A stretch of 64,000 nucleotides of DNA from Micromonospora echinaurantiaca (GCF_900090235.1 NZ_LT607750.1:5757001-5821000); one strand, 5' to 3'. Shown: positions 32,312 through 41,928, counted from the stretch's first letter. The notes: generated by a model from the letters alone, not told the origin. A program made the numbers and translations.

Positions 32312-34365
32312 GGTCGCTGGTCAGCATCCTGGACGGCAACACGTTCCTGGTCAGCGACCACCGGGGCGACATCGAGCCCTCCCTCGACTACCCCACCGGC
32401 CTCTTCTCCTTCGACACCCGGTTCCTCTCCACCTGGCGGCTCACCCTGAACGGCGAACGGCTGCACGCGCTCTCCGTCGACGACGCCGAGTCCTACCGCA
32501 CCCGCTTCTTCCTGGTGCCCGGCGAACCGACGCACTACCTCGACGCCAAGGTCTCGCTGATCCGCAGCCGGGCGATCGGCACCAGCCTCGAGGAGGAGCT
32601 GACCGTGATCAACCACGCCGGACGGGAGATGGAGTTCGCCGTCCGGTTGGACATGGGGGCGGACTTCGCGGACCTGTTCGAGATCAAGAACGTGCGGCAG
32701 AAGCACGGGCGCATCACCGCCTCGGTCAGCGAGAACGAGCTGCGGTTGAGCTACCGCCGGGAAGCCTTCCACCGGGAGACGGTGATCACCACCAGCGCGC
32801 CCGGACAGCTCGACGTGTCGGGCATGACCTTCCGGATCCGGGTCGGGCCGCACGCCGAATGGACCACCCGGCTGTACGTGAACACGATCGTGTACGGGGC
32901 ACGCGGCGAGGACATCCGGTCCAACCTGCCGCTGTACCGTGGCAGCCGCGGCGTGGCCGCGATCGAGACCGAGCAGAACGAACTGATCAACCAGGCCCCC
33001 AAGCTCGGCTGCGACTGCGAGCCGCTGGCCGGCGCGTACCGCCGCAGCCTGAACGACGTCGCGGCGCTGCGCTACGAGTCGATCGCACTCGGCGTCCGGC
33101 TGCTGGCGGCCGGGCTGCCCTGGTTCATGACGCTGTTCGGTCGGGACAGCATCATCACCTCGCTCCAGTTGCTGCCGTACCTGCCGGAGCTGATCCCGCC
33201 GACCGCCCTGATCCTGGCCGGCCTGCAGGGCTACCGGTTGGACGACTTCCGCGACGAGGAACCGGGCAAGATCCTGCACGAGCTGCGCTACGGCGAGATG
33301 GCCGGCTTCGAGGAGCAGCCGCACTCGCCGTACTACGGCAGCGCCGACTCGACGCCGCTCTTCGTGATCCTGCTCGACGAGTACGAGCGGTGGACCGGCG
33401 ACGTGCGGCTGGTGAAGCAACTGGAGCCGGCGGCCCGCGCCGCGCTGGAGTGGATCGACACGTACGGGGACCTGCTCGGTACCGGCTACATCTGGTACCA
33501 GACCCGCAACCCGGAGACCGGGCTGCAGAACCAGTGCTGGAAGGACTCCTGGGACGCCATCTCCTACGCCGACGGCCGGCTGCCGGGCTTCCCCCGGGCC
33601 ACCTGCGAACTACAGGGGTACGCGTACGACGCGAAGATGCGCGGCGCCCGGCTGGCCCGCGCCGTCTGGGGCGACCCGGTGTACGCCGACCGGCTGGAAC
33701 GCGAGGCGGCCGCGCTGAAGCAGCGGTTCAACCGGGACTTCTGGATCCCGGAGAAGGAGTACTACGCGCTCGCCCTGGACGCCGACGGCCGGCACGTCGA
33801 CGCGCTCAGCTCCAACATCGGGCACCTGCTGTGGAGCGGCATCGTCGACGAGTCGCGGGCCGGCCGGATCGCCCAACACCTGCTCGGGCCGCGGCTCTTC
33901 TCCGGCTGGGGCGTCCGTACCCTCGCCGACGACCAGGGCCTCTACAACCCGATCGGCTACCACGTCGGCACCGTGTGGCCGTTCGACAACTCGCTCATCG
34001 CCTGGGGGCTGTGGCGGTACGGGTTCCGGGACGAGGCCGGGCGGATCTGCGAGTCCATGCTGGCCGCCTCCCGGTACTTCGGCGGGCGGCTGCCGGAAGC
34101 CTTCGCCGGCTACGAGCGCGAACTCACCCAGTACCCGGTGGAGTACCCGACCGCGTGCAGCCCGCAGGCCTGGTCGACCGGCACCCCGCTGCTGCTGCTC
34201 CGGGTCATGCTGGGCCTGGAGCCGCAGGGTGAGCACCTGATCATCGACCCGGCCCTGCCGGAGGGGATGGGTCGGGTCGAGCTGCTCGACATCCCCGGCC
34301 GCTGGGGGCGGGTGGACGCGCTCGGCCGCAGCCGCATCCCACACGACGGCGCGCACGACCGCTGA
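32308..34365 (+). CDS. glycogen debranching N-terminal domain / amylo-alpha-1,6-glucosidase family protein
   Basis: The 685-aa cytosolic protein has an N-terminal beta-rich glycogen-debranching domain (LDGNTFLVSDHRGDIEPSLD, GLFSFDTRFLS) and a C-terminal (alpha/alpha)6 barrel with the landmarks PWFMTLFGRDSIITSLQ, ELRYGEMAG, WKDSWDAI and YHVGTVWPFDNSLIAWG. Likely acidic catalytic residues are in FGRDS and EQPH/DS segments but I do not assign them. It may hydrolyse alpha-1,6 links in glycogen or trehalose-related glucans. GTG at 32308 overlaps the SCP2 gene stop. The GC-rich downstream region holds a 37-bp-period repeat. Confidence 0.88.
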   Translation: MRSLVSILDGNTFLVSDHRGDIEPSLDYPTGLFSFDTRFLSTWRLTLNGERLHALSVDDAESYRTRFFLVPGEPTHYLDAKVSLIRSRAIGTSLEEELTVINHAGREMEFAVRLDMGADFADLFEIKNVRQKHGRITASVSENELRLSYRREAFHRETVITTSAPGQLDVSGMTFRIRVGPHAEWTTRLYVNTIVYGARGEDIRSNLPLYRGSRGVAAIETEQNELINQAPKLGCDCEPLAGAYRRSLNDVAALRYESIALGVRLLAAGLPWFMTLFGRDSIITSLQLLPYLPELIPPTALILAGLQGYRLDDFRDEEPGKILHELRYGEMAGFEEQPHSPYYGSADSTPLFVILLDEYERWTGDVRLVKQLEPAARAALEWIDTYGDLLGTGYIWYQTRNPETGLQNQCWKDSWDAISYADGRLPGFPRATCELQGYAYDAKMRGARLARAVWGDPVYADRLEREAAALKQRFNRDFWIPEKEYYALALDADGRHVDALSSNIGHLLWSGIVDESRAGRIAQHLLGPRLFSGWGVRTLADDQGLYNPIGYHVGTVWPFDNSLIAWGLWRYGFRDEAGRICESMLAASRYFGGRLPEAFAGYERELTQYPVEYPTACSPQAWSTGTPLLLLRVMLGLEPQGEHLIIDPALPEGMGRVELLDIPGRWGRVDALGRSRIPHDGAHDR

Positions 34366-34430
34366 CCGGGCCGACCCCGCGGACGTCGGGTCGCGGCCAG
34401 GCGACCGCCAGGCCGGTCAGCCGCCGGTCA

Positions 34431-34510
34431 GCCGCCGCACCGGCCGGGCAGCCGCTCAGGCCAGGCCGCCGCCGCACCGGCCGGGCAGCCGTCGTCAGGC
34501 CGGGCAGCCG
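34431..34510. repeat. direct repeats downstream of the debranching gene
   Basis: A 24-bp block beginning GCCGCCGCACCGGCC occurs at 34431-34454 and 34468-34491 (37-bp spacing), and its last 13 bases recur at 34498-34510, running into the 3' end of the 34495-35352 gene. Probably slippage-generated low-complexity sequence. Confidence 0.7.
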
Positions 34511-35352
34511 GTGCTGGCGGTGAGCACGGGCGGGTCACCGGTCAGGTCGGCGACCACGGTGGCGGCGCCCGCGCGGTAGGCGTACGCCTGCGGGGTGTCC
34601 AGCAGCGGGGCCCCACCGGCGAGCGGGCGCAGCGCGGCCGCCGGGGACTGCGCGGCCGGTCCGGCGACGGCACGGACGCTGTGGGCGGTGGCGGCGCCGC
34701 CGGGGCACGGCGCGGTGACCCGCTCGACCGCCGGAGCAGCCGGGCCACCGAGGGCCTGCATTGCACCGGCCAGGTCCTCGCCCTCGGTCCCGGGGGCACC
34801 GGGCTGCAGCTCGCGGTAGCCGGCGCCGTACGGTCGGCAGCCGGTGTCGGCCGTCAGCCGTACCCGGCCGTTCTCCTCGGCGGTGCCCTCGACGGCCACG
34901 AACTCGCCCGCGTCGGCGCGCAGCAGCGGGCCGTCCGCACTGGCCCGGACACCGGCCCGCCAGCCGCCGGGGAGCCGGTCGGCGACGCGCTCCAACAGCT
35001 CCCGTTCCGCGCCCTCGGCCACGAAGACGTCCACGTGCCGGAGCAGCCGGGCGCCGTCGGTGAAGGGGGTGACCCGGCAGCCCCGATCGACCTGCGGAGG
35101 GAACATCACAGCGGTCGGGCCGGCGGCCGCGACCAGTTCGCCCACGGCGCGGTCGACCACCGGGCCGGCCTGGTCCAGGGAGCGCTGCTCGCGGACGGTC
35201 GGCGGGTCGTCGCGTACCGACACCCAGGTGAGCGCCGCCAGCAGCACCGCCCAGGCCACCACCACGACGAGCAACCAGCGTCGCCGCCGGGGGGCGGCCG
35301 GCTGGTCCGGACCGGTCGGTGGGGCGTACCCCGGCTGGACGACACCGCTCAC
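34495..35352 (-). CDS. membrane-anchored extracytoplasmic protein, hypothetical
   Basis: The 285-aa protein is not recognised. It has a Pro-rich cytoplasmic start, RRRR, one transmembrane helix (WLLVVVVAWAVLLAALTWV, residues about 26-44) and an extracytoplasmic domain of about 240 residues with four cysteines (RGCRVTP, DTGCRPYG, APCPGG, STGCPA) that could form two disulfides. The Ala/Gly-rich C-terminal half looks loosely structured. The stop lies within the direct repeat at 34498-34510. GTG at 35352 has only a weak CACCAT 6 nt upstream. Confidence 0.7.
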   Translation of the reverse strand: MSGVVQPGYAPPTGPDQPAAPRRRRWLLVVVVAWAVLLAALTWVSVRDDPPTVREQRSLDQAGPVVDRAVGELVAAAGPTAVMFPPQVDRGCRVTPFTDGARLLRHVDVFVAEGAERELLERVADRLPGGWRAGVRASADGPLLRADAGEFVAVEGTAEENGRVRLTADTGCRPYGAGYRELQPGAPGTEGEDLAGAMQALGGPAAPAVERVTAPCPGGAATAHSVRAVAGPAAQSPAAALRPLAGGAPLLDTPQAYAYRAGAATVVADLTGDPPVLTASTGCPA

Positions 35353-35430
35353 TCGTTCATGGTGTCACGCGCGGGGGGCGGGCCGGCCGCCGCGTCGCCG
35401 CTTCCCGACGTGCCCGCCCGGAGACGGCTC

Positions 35431-35465
35431 GTGGCCCGCCTCCTCGGGTGAGGACGACGGGCCAC
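35431..35465 (-). terminator. hairpin after the sulfurtransferase/DUF1416 unit
   Basis: GTGGCCCG (35431-35438) pairs with CGGGCCAC (35458-35465), with an inner TCCTC/GAGGA pairing, 20 nt past the DUF1416 stop on the minus strand. Confidence 0.55.
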
Positions 35466-35485
35466 AGGGCCGATCAGAGCGTGGG

Positions 35486-35812
35486 TCAGGCCAGGGCCAC
35501 CGTCACGGCGACCTCGTTGATCCCCCGGTCGGCGGTCACCGTGGTGTCGCCGTTACCGAACCGGGACAGCGCCCGCAGGGTCCAGTCGCCCGGGGCGGCG
35601 AAGAACCGGAACTGTCCGGCGGCGGAGGTCACCACCTCGGCGGTGAACTCGCCGGTCGAGTCGAGCAGCCGGACGTACGCGCCCGGCACGACCTCACCGG
35701 ACTCGGCCGTGACCAGGCCGGTGATGACGGTCTCCTTCTCCAGGTCGAGGCTGGCGGGCAGCGGGGCGGCCTGGTCCGGGGCGGCGCAGCCGGCAGCGGT
35801 CGGTGCGGTCAT
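35486..35812 (-). CDS. DUF1416 domain-containing protein (SseC-like)
   Basis: The 108-aa protein has a CNA-B/transthyretin-like beta-sandwich pattern (ETVITGLVTAESGEVVPGAYVRLLDSTGEF, FFAAPGDWTLRALSRFGNGD) preceded by a short tail containing one Cys (TAAGCAAPDQ). It matches SseC (Rv0814c/Rv3118), always found after a CysA-type thiosulfate sulfurtransferase; exact role unknown, sulfur metabolism inferred. Its ATG is one base after the rhodanese stop (TGA-G-ATG), so the pair is co-translated. Confidence 0.9.
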   Translation of the reverse strand: MTAPTAAGCAAPDQAAPLPASLDLEKETVITGLVTAESGEVVPGAYVRLLDSTGEFTAEVVTSAAGQFRFFAAPGDWTLRALSRFGNGDTTVTADRGINEVAVTVALA

Positions 35813-35813
35813 C

Positions 35814-36662
35814 TCAGGCCTCCCCCGGCTCGTCGCCCAGCGCCACCGGCACGCCGACCAGCGAGCCGTATTCGGTCCAGGACCCGTCGTAGTTCTTCAC
35901 GTTCCGGTGGCCGAGCAGCTCCTGGAGAACGAACCAGGTGTGCGAGGAGCGCTCGCCGATCCGGCAGTAGGCGATGGTCTCCTTGCCGTCGTCCAGCCCG
36001 GCGTCGGCGTAGATCCTGCGCAGCTCGTCGTCGGACTTGAAGGTGCCGTCCTCGTTGGCCGCCTTGGACCACGGCACGCTGATCGCGGTCGGCACGTGCC
36101 CGGCCCGCTGCGCCTGCTCCTGCGGCAGGTGGGCGGGGGCGAGCAGCCGGCCGGCGTACTCGTCGGGGCTGCGCACGTCGACCAGGTTCCTGGTGCCGAT
36201 CGCGGCCACCACCTCGTCGCGGAAGGCCCGGATCGAGGTGTCCGGCTCCTGCGCGACGTACTGCGTCGCCGGGCGGGTGACCGGGTCCTTGACCAGCGGA
36301 CGGGCGTCCAGCTCCCACTTCTTGCGGCCGCCGTCGAGCAGCTTGACGTCGCGGTGACCGTAGAGCTTGAAGTACCAGTACGCGTACGCGGCGAACCAGT
36401 TGTTGTTGCCGCCGTAGAGGATGACGGTGTCGTCGTTGCTGATGCCGCGCTCGGAGAGCAGCGCCTCGAACTGGCTCTTGTTGACGAAGTCCCGGCGCAC
36501 CGGGTCCTGCAGGTCGGTCTTCCAGTCGAGCTTGACGGCGCCGGCGAGGTGGCCGGTGTCGTAGGCCGAGGTGTCCTCGTCGACCTCGACGAAGACGACG
36601 CCCGGGGCGTCGAGGTTCTTCTCGGCCCACTCGGCCGAGACGAGTGCGGTGTCGCGACTCAT
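35814..36662 (-). CDS. thiosulfate sulfurtransferase (rhodanese, CysA2/SseA type)
   Basis: The 282-aa protein consists of two rhodanese domains: an inactive N-terminal one and a catalytic C-terminal one with persulfide Cys233 in YCRIGERSSHTWF, a CRxGxR loop. It transfers sulfane sulfur from thiosulfate to cyanide or thiol acceptors in the cytosol. ATG at 36662 has AGGGAG 7 nt upstream. It is followed by DUF1416, the cysA2-sseC2 order of M. tuberculosis. About 200 nt upstream lies a Cys-rich leader peptide, pointing to control by cysteine supply. Confidence 0.92.
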   Translation of the reverse strand: MSRDTALVSAEWAEKNLDAPGVVFVEVDEDTSAYDTGHLAGAVKLDWKTDLQDPVRRDFVNKSQFEALLSERGISNDDTVILYGGNNNWFAAYAYWYFKLYGHRDVKLLDGGRKKWELDARPLVKDPVTRPATQYVAQEPDTSIRAFRDEVVAAIGTRNLVDVRSPDEYAGRLLAPAHLPQEQAQRAGHVPTAISVPWSKAANEDGTFKSDDELRRIYADAGLDDGKETIAYCRIGERSSHTWFVLQELLGHRNVKNYDGSWTEYGSLVGVPVALGDEPGEA

Positions 36663-36834
36663 CAGATCACTCCCTGGTGAGGATGGATGGTGAGCCAGCG
36701 CGCGGAGATCGATAATTGTCAGTGTCGCACCACGCGCGGGACCCATGGACAGAACGGATCACGGGTTCGTGCGACGGCGCCGCTGCCGGGCGATGGTGGG
36801 ATCACCGGAGGGTACGCGGACCCTGCGTGCCGAT

Positions 36835-36879
36835 GGCCGCTAGGCGGCCGAGGACAGCCCCGCCGTCAGATGACGGGGC
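36835..36879 (-). promoter_or_regulatory. candidate attenuator structures around the leader-peptide stop
   Basis: On either strand CCGTCA (36863-36868) can pair with TGACGG (36871-36876) or the flanking GCCCC (36857-36861) with GGGGC (36875-36879), alternatives that overlap the leader stop codon. A second stem GGCCGC-TAG-GCGGCC (36835-36849) lies just downstream on the minus strand. Competing hairpins after a Cys-rich leader are what attenuation needs; the mechanism is inferred. Confidence 0.45.
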
Positions 36880-36943
36880 GACACAGGCAGGTGGCCACGC
36901 GGCACAGGTCGACCGCGCGCCGTTTGGTGAGGAGCGTCCCCAT
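36866..36943 (-). CDS. Ms5788A family Cys-rich leader peptide
   Basis: A 25-aa frame starting at ATG 36943 ends with the conserved block TKRRAVDLCRVATCLCRPVI, with cysteines at positions 14, 19 and 21. This is the hallmark of the actinobacterial Ms5788A family of leader peptides found upstream of cysA2-like sulfurtransferase genes; in Mycobacterium the ribosome is reported to sense cysteine supply on such a peptide and tune the downstream operon. Here the stop lies about 200 nt before the sulfurtransferase start, on the same strand. No other gene is visible in 36663-37060. Confidence 0.88.
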   Translation of the reverse strand: MGTLLTKRRAVDLCRVATCLCRPVI

Positions 36944-37060
36944 GGCCAGGGAGCCTACCAGCCGGACCGGTCGGCGCCACCGGGCCGACCAGCATCCGGG
37001 ACGCGCCGCGACCACCGGCGCCGCCGGACCGGCCGACCGTCCCGATAACTGATCGGCTGC

Positions 37061-37846
37061 TCAGCCGGCCGAGTTGATCGGCACGTCGCGCGCGTCCGCG
37101 GTCACCGCCAGCCCCTCGGGCAGCGGCCGGACCTCGCGCACCGTGAGCTGGAACGGCAGGTCGGGCAGGGGCACGTCGACCGAGATGCCCTTGGCGTAGT
37201 TGCTCAGCAGGGTGCGGGCCAGCGGCACGTTCGGCAGCCCTTCGGCGTCCAGGTCGTTGAAGCGCAGCGACACCTGGCCCTCCTTGCCGACGGTGATGTC
37301 GGCGGTGCCGGTGACGGTCAGCCGCTGGCCGAGGATGTCCACCGGTGCGGTGACGGCGAGCCGGCCGTTCTGCTCGGCCAGCCGCAGCCCCGGCCGGTCG
37401 AGCAGCTTGGCCAGGCTGTCGTAGCTGATGGTGCCGGTGCCGTTGACCGTCTCGGCCACCACCTCGCCCTGCCCGGAACGGATGGTGTCCAGCGAGGCGC
37501 GCACGTCACGGGCGTCCACGTCGAGCCGCGGCACGCTGACCGCGTCCCCCTGCACCGAGCCCTGCACGTTGCGCAGCACGATGGAGATGCGCTCGTAGCG
37601 GCCGTCGAGCACCTGGGTGAGGAAGGGGAAGCCGCCCACCTCGACCTCGGGCGGGGCGGACTGCGCGTCCTGCTTGGCGACCTCCTGCCGCACCTGGTCG
37701 GCGATGGCGCGCTCGGCCACCCCGGCCGCCACCCGGTCGGCGACGACCAGCAGCCCGGCCAGGACCAGCAGCAGGACCACGAGGGTGATCAGCACCTTGC
37801 GGCCCCGACGCCGGGGCCGCTCCTCGTACGGGTAGTCCTGCGCCAC
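37061..37846 (-). CDS. LmeA-like DUF2993 phospholipid-binding protein
   Basis: The 261-aa protein has a basic cytoplasmic start (RPRRRGRK), one transmembrane helix ([20 protein letters not shown], residues about 18-37) and an extracytoplasmic DUF2993 domain ([23 protein letters not shown], then [12 protein letters not shown]). Mycobacterial LmeA binds phosphoinositides and helps lipomannan maturation; the same role here is an inference. Upstream context matches Rv0817c. The ATG at 37846 has GGAGGC close upstream, adjacent to the preceding intergenic region. Confidence 0.88.
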   Translation of the reverse strand: MAQDYPYEERPRRRGRKVLITLVVLLLVLAGLLVVADRVAAGVAERAIADQVRQEVAKQDAQSAPPEVEVGGFPFLTQVLDGRYERISIVLRNVQGSVQGDAVSVPRLDVDARDVRASLDTIRSGQGEVVAETVNGTGTISYDSLAKLLDRPGLRLAEQNGRLAVTAPVDILGQRLTVTGTADITVGKEGQVSLRFNDLDAEGLPNVPLARTLLSNYAKGISVDVPLPDLPFQLTVREVRPLPEGLAVTADARDVPINSAG

Positions 37847-37924
37847 GCCGCCTCCTGTCTCCGTGCCCCGGCCCGCGCCGTGGCGGTCCGTTCGTACCCG
37901 AAAGGGGAAAAACTCAATCTCCGG

Positions 37925-38980
37925 TCACAACACCAGCTTGCACATCGCGTACGCGGCGGGCGCGGCGAGCGCGAAGCCGCCGAGCGGGCCCTGCATGTGC
38001 CGGGCGATCCACATCGTCGGCGGCTCGCCGGCCATCAACCGCCCCGCCTCCGCGTAACCCACCGCGAGGTCGGCCAGCACCGCGGCGACCGCCGCGACCA
38101 GCCCGATGATCGCGGCCCGGGTCGGCGTGAACGGGGTGACCAGGTAACTGCCGAGGAGAGCGCTGACCAGCGTGCCGACCATCGCGCCGGCGACCACGCC
38201 GGCGGCGCCGCGGGGCACCTGGGGCGCCAGCCGCGGCCACGGCGCCACGGCGTCGGTCAGCCGGGCGACGGTGAGCGCCACCCCGCTGGCGGTCAGGCAG
38301 ACGGTGATCGCCTGGGTGCCGGCGGGGATCCGGCTGAGCACTATCAGGGTGCCGAAGGCGACCACGCCGACCACGATCAGCAGCGTGCCGCCGAGCGAGT
38401 CGGTCACCCGTACCCGGTCGACCCGCCGGACCAGTTGACCGAGCACGCCGAGCACGAAGCCGCCCACCGCGACGAAGCCCAGCGGCGCCAGCCCGGCGAC
38501 GTCCGTCTGCACGGCCGCCGCGTCCGCGGCGATCGCGGTCGCCACGCTGACCCCGGCGACCAGCAGCACCGCGGGCGGCCGCATGGCCATCGTCCAGGAC
38601 AGCACGAAGAGCATCTGGACGCCCAGGATGATGAACGCGAACGGCAGCCGGTGCCCCGGGCCGGAGGTCTGCGCGCCGAGCACCAGACCGACGCCGAGCA
38701 GCGCGGCGAACCCGGCGACGGCGACCGCGAGCGACCGGCGTACCTCGACCGGCGGCACGGCCTCCTCGTCCGGGTCGGCGGCCTCGTCGTCGGGGCGGCG
38801 GGCCGGCTCACCGCCGCGGCGGGCCCGACGCGGCCCGCTGCGCTCGCGGCGGTCGTCCTGGTCGACTGCCGGCCCACCGCGGGGAGCCGGCGGCTGGCCC
38901 CGGGACGGGCCGGCCGGCTGCGGGCGGGTGCCGTCGGGCCACGGGTCGCGGCCGGTCTCGGGCGAGCTGGAGGGAAACAC
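37925..38980 (-). CDS. multi-pass integral membrane protein, hypothetical
   Basis: The 351-aa protein has about 85 residues of charged, Pro/Arg/Asp-rich cytoplasmic N-terminus followed by nine or ten hydrophobic helices (for example [59 protein letters not shown]). The pattern resembles CDP-diglyceride-synthase-like or generic actinobacterial membrane proteins, but I see no catalytic signature and assign no function. GTG at 38980 has only CGGGGC upstream. It is divergent from glnR and lies upstream of the LmeA-like gene. Confidence 0.75.
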   Translation of the reverse strand: MFPSSSPETGRDPWPDGTRPQPAGPSRGQPPAPRGGPAVDQDDRRERSGPRRARRGGEPARRPDDEAADPDEEAVPPVEVRRSLAVAVAGFAALLGVGLVLGAQTSGPGHRLPFAFIILGVQMLFVLSWTMAMRPPAVLLVAGVSVATAIAADAAAVQTDVAGLAPLGFVAVGGFVLGVLGQLVRRVDRVRVTDSLGGTLLIVVGVVAFGTLIVLSRIPAGTQAITVCLTASGVALTVARLTDAVAPWPRLAPQVPRGAAGVVAGAMVGTLVSALLGSYLVTPFTPTRAAIIGLVAAVAAVLADLAVGYAEAGRLMAGEPPTMWIARHMQGPLGGFALAAPAAYAMCKLVL

Positions 38981-39229
38981 GCCCCGATCGTGCCAGACCC
39001 GCCGGCACCCGCGGGGATCACGGTTTCCGCGACGTTAAAACCTGAGGCGCGATCAGGGGCAAGCCGGGCAAACGGGAAAGCGCGCGGAGGCGCAGCCGAG
39101 GCGATCGGTTACGCTCAAGCCGATACCCGCCCGTCAGCGACGCCGGGACCCACGCCTAGTTCTCAGCGCCACGTCCACGCGGAGTGCCGCTGGTCACGCG
39201 CGGCGAAAGCCGCCGGGACGGAGGTGATC

Positions 39230-39943
39230 GTGGAGATCCTGCTGCTGGTGACCGCGCGAGCGAGCGAACCGTCCGCCGTCCTGCCGGCGCTCGACCTGCT
39301 GCCCCACTCGGTCCGCACCGCGCCGCGCGACGTCCGCACCCTGGTCGCCGGCCCCAGCCCCGACGCGGTGCTGGTGGACGCCCGGTCCGAGCTGAGCGAG
39401 GCCCGGGCCACCTGCCGGATGCTGCACGCCACCGGGCTCGGGGTGCCGCTGGTCGCCGTGGTCACCGAGGCCGGGCTGATCGCGCTCAACGCCGACTGGG
39501 GAGTGGACGACGTCATCCTCGCCTCGGCCGGGCCCGCCGAGGTGGAGGCCCGGCTGCGGCTGGCGGTCGGCCGGCTGAGCAACGCGATCTCCGGGGCCGG
39601 CGGCTCGATCCGGGCCGGCGAGCTGACCATCGACCCGGACACCTACGCCGCGAAGCTCAAGGGGCGCCCGCTCGACCTCACCTACAAGGAGTTCGAGCTG
39701 CTGAAGTTCCTGGCCCAGCACCCGGGCCGGGTGTTCACCCGGGACCAGTTGCTGCGCGAGGTCTGGGGCTACGACTACTTCGGCGGCACCCGCACCGTCG
39801 ACGTGCACGTCCGGCGGCTGCGAGCCAAGCTCGGCTCCGAGTACGAGTCGATGATCGGCACGGTCCGCCAGGTCGGCTACAAGTTCGTCGTACCGCCCAC
39901 GCGGTCGCTGCCGGACGCGGAGCCCGCGCCGCTGCCGGTCTGA
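39230..39943 (+). CDS. glnR: OmpR-type response regulator GlnR
   Basis: Orphan regulator of nitrogen assimilation in actinomycetes. The 237-aa product has an atypical receiver ([30 protein letters not shown]) with Asp50 in [11 protein letters not shown], the GlnR position, and a winged-helix C-terminal domain ([40 protein letters not shown]). No kinase gene is next to it, as expected for GlnR. The GTG at 39230 is set by GGAGG 5 nt upstream; a GTG at 39224 overlaps that site. TACGCT near 39111 may be its -10. Gene order with mshD downstream matches Rv0818-Rv0819. Confidence 0.9.
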   Translation: MEILLLVTARASEPSAVLPALDLLPHSVRTAPRDVRTLVAGPSPDAVLVDARSELSEARATCRMLHATGLGVPLVAVVTEAGLIALNADWGVDDVILASAGPAEVEARLRLAVGRLSNAISGAGGSIRAGELTIDPDTYAAKLKGRPLDLTYKEFELLKFLAQHPGRVFTRDQLLREVWGYDYFGGTRTVDVHVRRLRAKLGSEYESMIGTVRQVGYKFVVPPTRSLPDAEPAPLPV

Positions 39944-40085
39944 GCCTCTCCCGGGGACAGTGTTTCCGTTACGCCCTTTTTGAGCATCCCGTCGCACTTA
40001 TCCTGACTGCCGGGTTTACCGGTGATGAGGGGGCGACGGTGCGCGCAGGGACCACGGGGACAGGTCGACCGGGGCGGGGGCACTG

Positions 40086-40940
40086 ATGCCGGAGCCGTCC
40101 GCCCTGCGCGCCGCCGGCATCGTCACGCTGGTGGTGACCGCCCTGCTCGGCACCGCGTACGCCCTGGGCCGCAGCCTGGTGCCGGACCGGCCCGACCCGC
40201 GCGCCTCCGGCGTGGTCACCAGCGGCACCGGCCCGGACTACGGCGAGCAGCCGTCGCCCGGCACCGATCAGCCCGACGGACCGGACATTACCGACCAGGA
40301 CCGGACCAGCCGCTCCCCGGAGCCGACCGAGAGCGACGGCCCGTTCGGCACCCGCACCACCACCGGAACCTCCCGGGTCACCCTGACCTTCGACGACGGC
40401 CCGGATCCGCGATACACCCCGCAGGTGCTCGACGCGCTGCGCGAGTACGGCGTGCGGGCCACGTTCTGCGTCGTCGGCGAGAACGCGCAGGCCCATCCGG
40501 AGCTGATCCGGGCGATCCTGGCCGAGGGCCACACGCTCTGCAACCACAGCTGGGACCACGACGTCGCCCTCGGCTCCCGGTCCCCCGAGCGCATCCGGGC
40601 CGACCTGCTGCGCACCAGCGACGCCATCCGGGCGGCGGCGCCGGACGCGCCGATCGCCTACTACCGGCAACCGGGCGGCGCCTGGACCTGGCCGGTGGTG
40701 TCGACCGCCCGCAAGCTCGGCATGACGCCGCTGCACTGGACCGTGGATCCGTCGGACTGGCAGGCGCCGGGCGCCGGGCCGATCGCCGCGACCGTGGTCG
40801 GCCAGGTCGGGCCGGGCTCGGTGGTGCTGCTGCACGACGCCGGCGGCGACCGGCAGGGGACGGTGGACGCGCTGTACCGGATCCTGCCGGAGCTGACCGG
40901 CCGGTTCCAGCTGGAGGCGCTGCCCGCCGAACCGACGTGA
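40086..40940 (+). CDS. polysaccharide deacetylase family protein
   Basis: Carbohydrate esterase family 4 protein of 284 aa. A signal-anchor (ALRAAGIVTLVVTALLGTAYAL) places the enzyme outside the membrane, followed by a Pro/Asp/Thr linker and the NodB domain: TFDDGPD with Asp103/Asp104, HSWDHD with zinc ligands His154 and His158, YRQPGGAW, and LLHDAGG. Probably deacetylates peptidoglycan or another cell-wall glycan. TATCCT at 39999-40004 may be the -10. Placed between glnR and mshD. Confidence 0.9.
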   Translation: MPEPSALRAAGIVTLVVTALLGTAYALGRSLVPDRPDPRASGVVTSGTGPDYGEQPSPGTDQPDGPDITDQDRTSRSPEPTESDGPFGTRTTTGTSRVTLTFDDGPDPRYTPQVLDALREYGVRATFCVVGENAQAHPELIRAILAEGHTLCNHSWDHDVALGSRSPERIRADLLRTSDAIRAAAPDAPIAYYRQPGGAWTWPVVSTARKLGMTPLHWTVDPSDWQAPGAGPIAATVVGQVGPGSVVLLHDAGGDRQGTVDALYRILPELTGRFQLEALPAEPT

Positions 40941-41001
40941 CCGGGCCCTCCGCTGTGGACGGCGCGACCGGACCGCCGGCGACGGGGGCTACGGTGACGT
41001 G

Positions 41002-41928
41002 ATGAGCAGCGCCGAACCGACGACCGACCAGGTGACCCGGACCGACCGACTCTCCCCCGAGGAGATCGCCGACGTGCTCGCGCTGGCCCGCCTGGCCGGG
41101 GACACCGACGGCGCGAACCCGCTCGACGAGCACGTGCTGCTCCGGCTCCGCGACCCGCAGGCCCCGGCCGTGCACCTGACCGCGCGCGGCGGCGACGGGC
41201 GGCTCATCGGCTACGCCCACCTGGACACCACCGACGCCGCGACCGGCATCGGGGTGGAACTGGTGGTGCACCCGGCGCACCGGCGGCGGGGCTCCGGGCG
41301 GGCGCTGGCCCGGGGCGTGCTGGCGGCGGCCACCGGCCCGCTGCGCGCCTGGGCCCACGGCGACCACCCGTCGGCCGCCGCGCTCGCCGTCGACCTCGGC
41401 TTCCACCGGGCCCGGGTGCTCTGGCAGTTGCGCCGGCCACTGACCACCACGCTCGACGAGCCACGGCTGCCGGACGGGGTGACGCTGCGCGCGTTCCGGC
41501 CGGGCGTGGACGACGCGGCCTGGCTCGACCTGAACGCCCGGGCCTTCGCCGAGCACCCCGAGCAGGGCCGCTGGACCCCTGACGACCTGCGGGTACGGCT
41601 CGCCGAGCCGTGGTTCGACCCGGCCGGCTTCCTGCTCGCCGAGGAGTCGGCGACCGGCCGGCTGGTCGGCTTCCACTGGACCAAGGTGCACGAGCGCCCC
41701 GGCTCGGCCCGGATCGGCGAGGTCTACGTGCTCGGGGTGGACCCCGCCGCGCACCGCGGCGGGCTCGGCCGGGCGCTGACCTGGGCCGGGCTGGCGTACC
41801 TGCGCGACCGGCGCGGGCTGGACCGGGTGATGCTCTACGTGGACGATTCCAACACCGCCGCTGTCGCGCTCTACCGGCGGCTCGGCTTCGCGCACTGGTC
41901 GGCGCACGTCAACTACCACCTGGGCTGA
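41002..41928 (+). CDS. mshD: mycothiol synthase MshD
   Basis: Last enzyme of mycothiol synthesis: acetylates Cys-GlcN-Ins with acetyl-CoA. The 308-aa protein has two tandem GNAT domains; the first contains VVHPAHRRRGSGRAL and the second VLGVDPAAHRGGLGRAL and the typical YVDDSNTAAVALYRRLGF. ATG at 41002 is 6 nt after TACGGT (40990-40995) without a ribosome binding site, so leaderless; an in-frame GTG lies just before it. Its partner mshA is at the left end of the window. Confidence 0.93.
   Translation: MSSAEPTTDQVTRTDRLSPEEIADVLALARLAGDTDGANPLDEHVLLRLRDPQAPAVHLTARGGDGRLIGYAHLDTTDAATGIGVELVVHPAHRRRGSGRALARGVLAAATGPLRAWAHGDHPSAAALAVDLGFHRARVLWQLRRPLTTTLDEPRLPDGVTLRAFRPGVDDAAWLDLNARAFAEHPEQGRWTPDDLRVRLAEPWFDPAGFLLAEESATGRLVGFHWTKVHERPGSARIGEVYVLGVDPAAHRGGLGRALTWAGLAYLRDRRGLDRVMLYVDDSNTAAVALYRRLGFAHWSAHVNYHLG

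Noticed and set aside
36687..37052. Plus-strand open frames in the leader region of the sulfurtransferase operon.
   Set aside because: They have no ribosome binding site, no domain, and they oppose the well-conserved Cys-rich leader peptide on the minus strand.
37880..39223. Upstream extension of the glnR reading frame across the opposite-strand membrane protein gene.
   Set aside because: The extension is low-complexity and antisense to a real gene; a GGAGG site places the glnR start at 39230.
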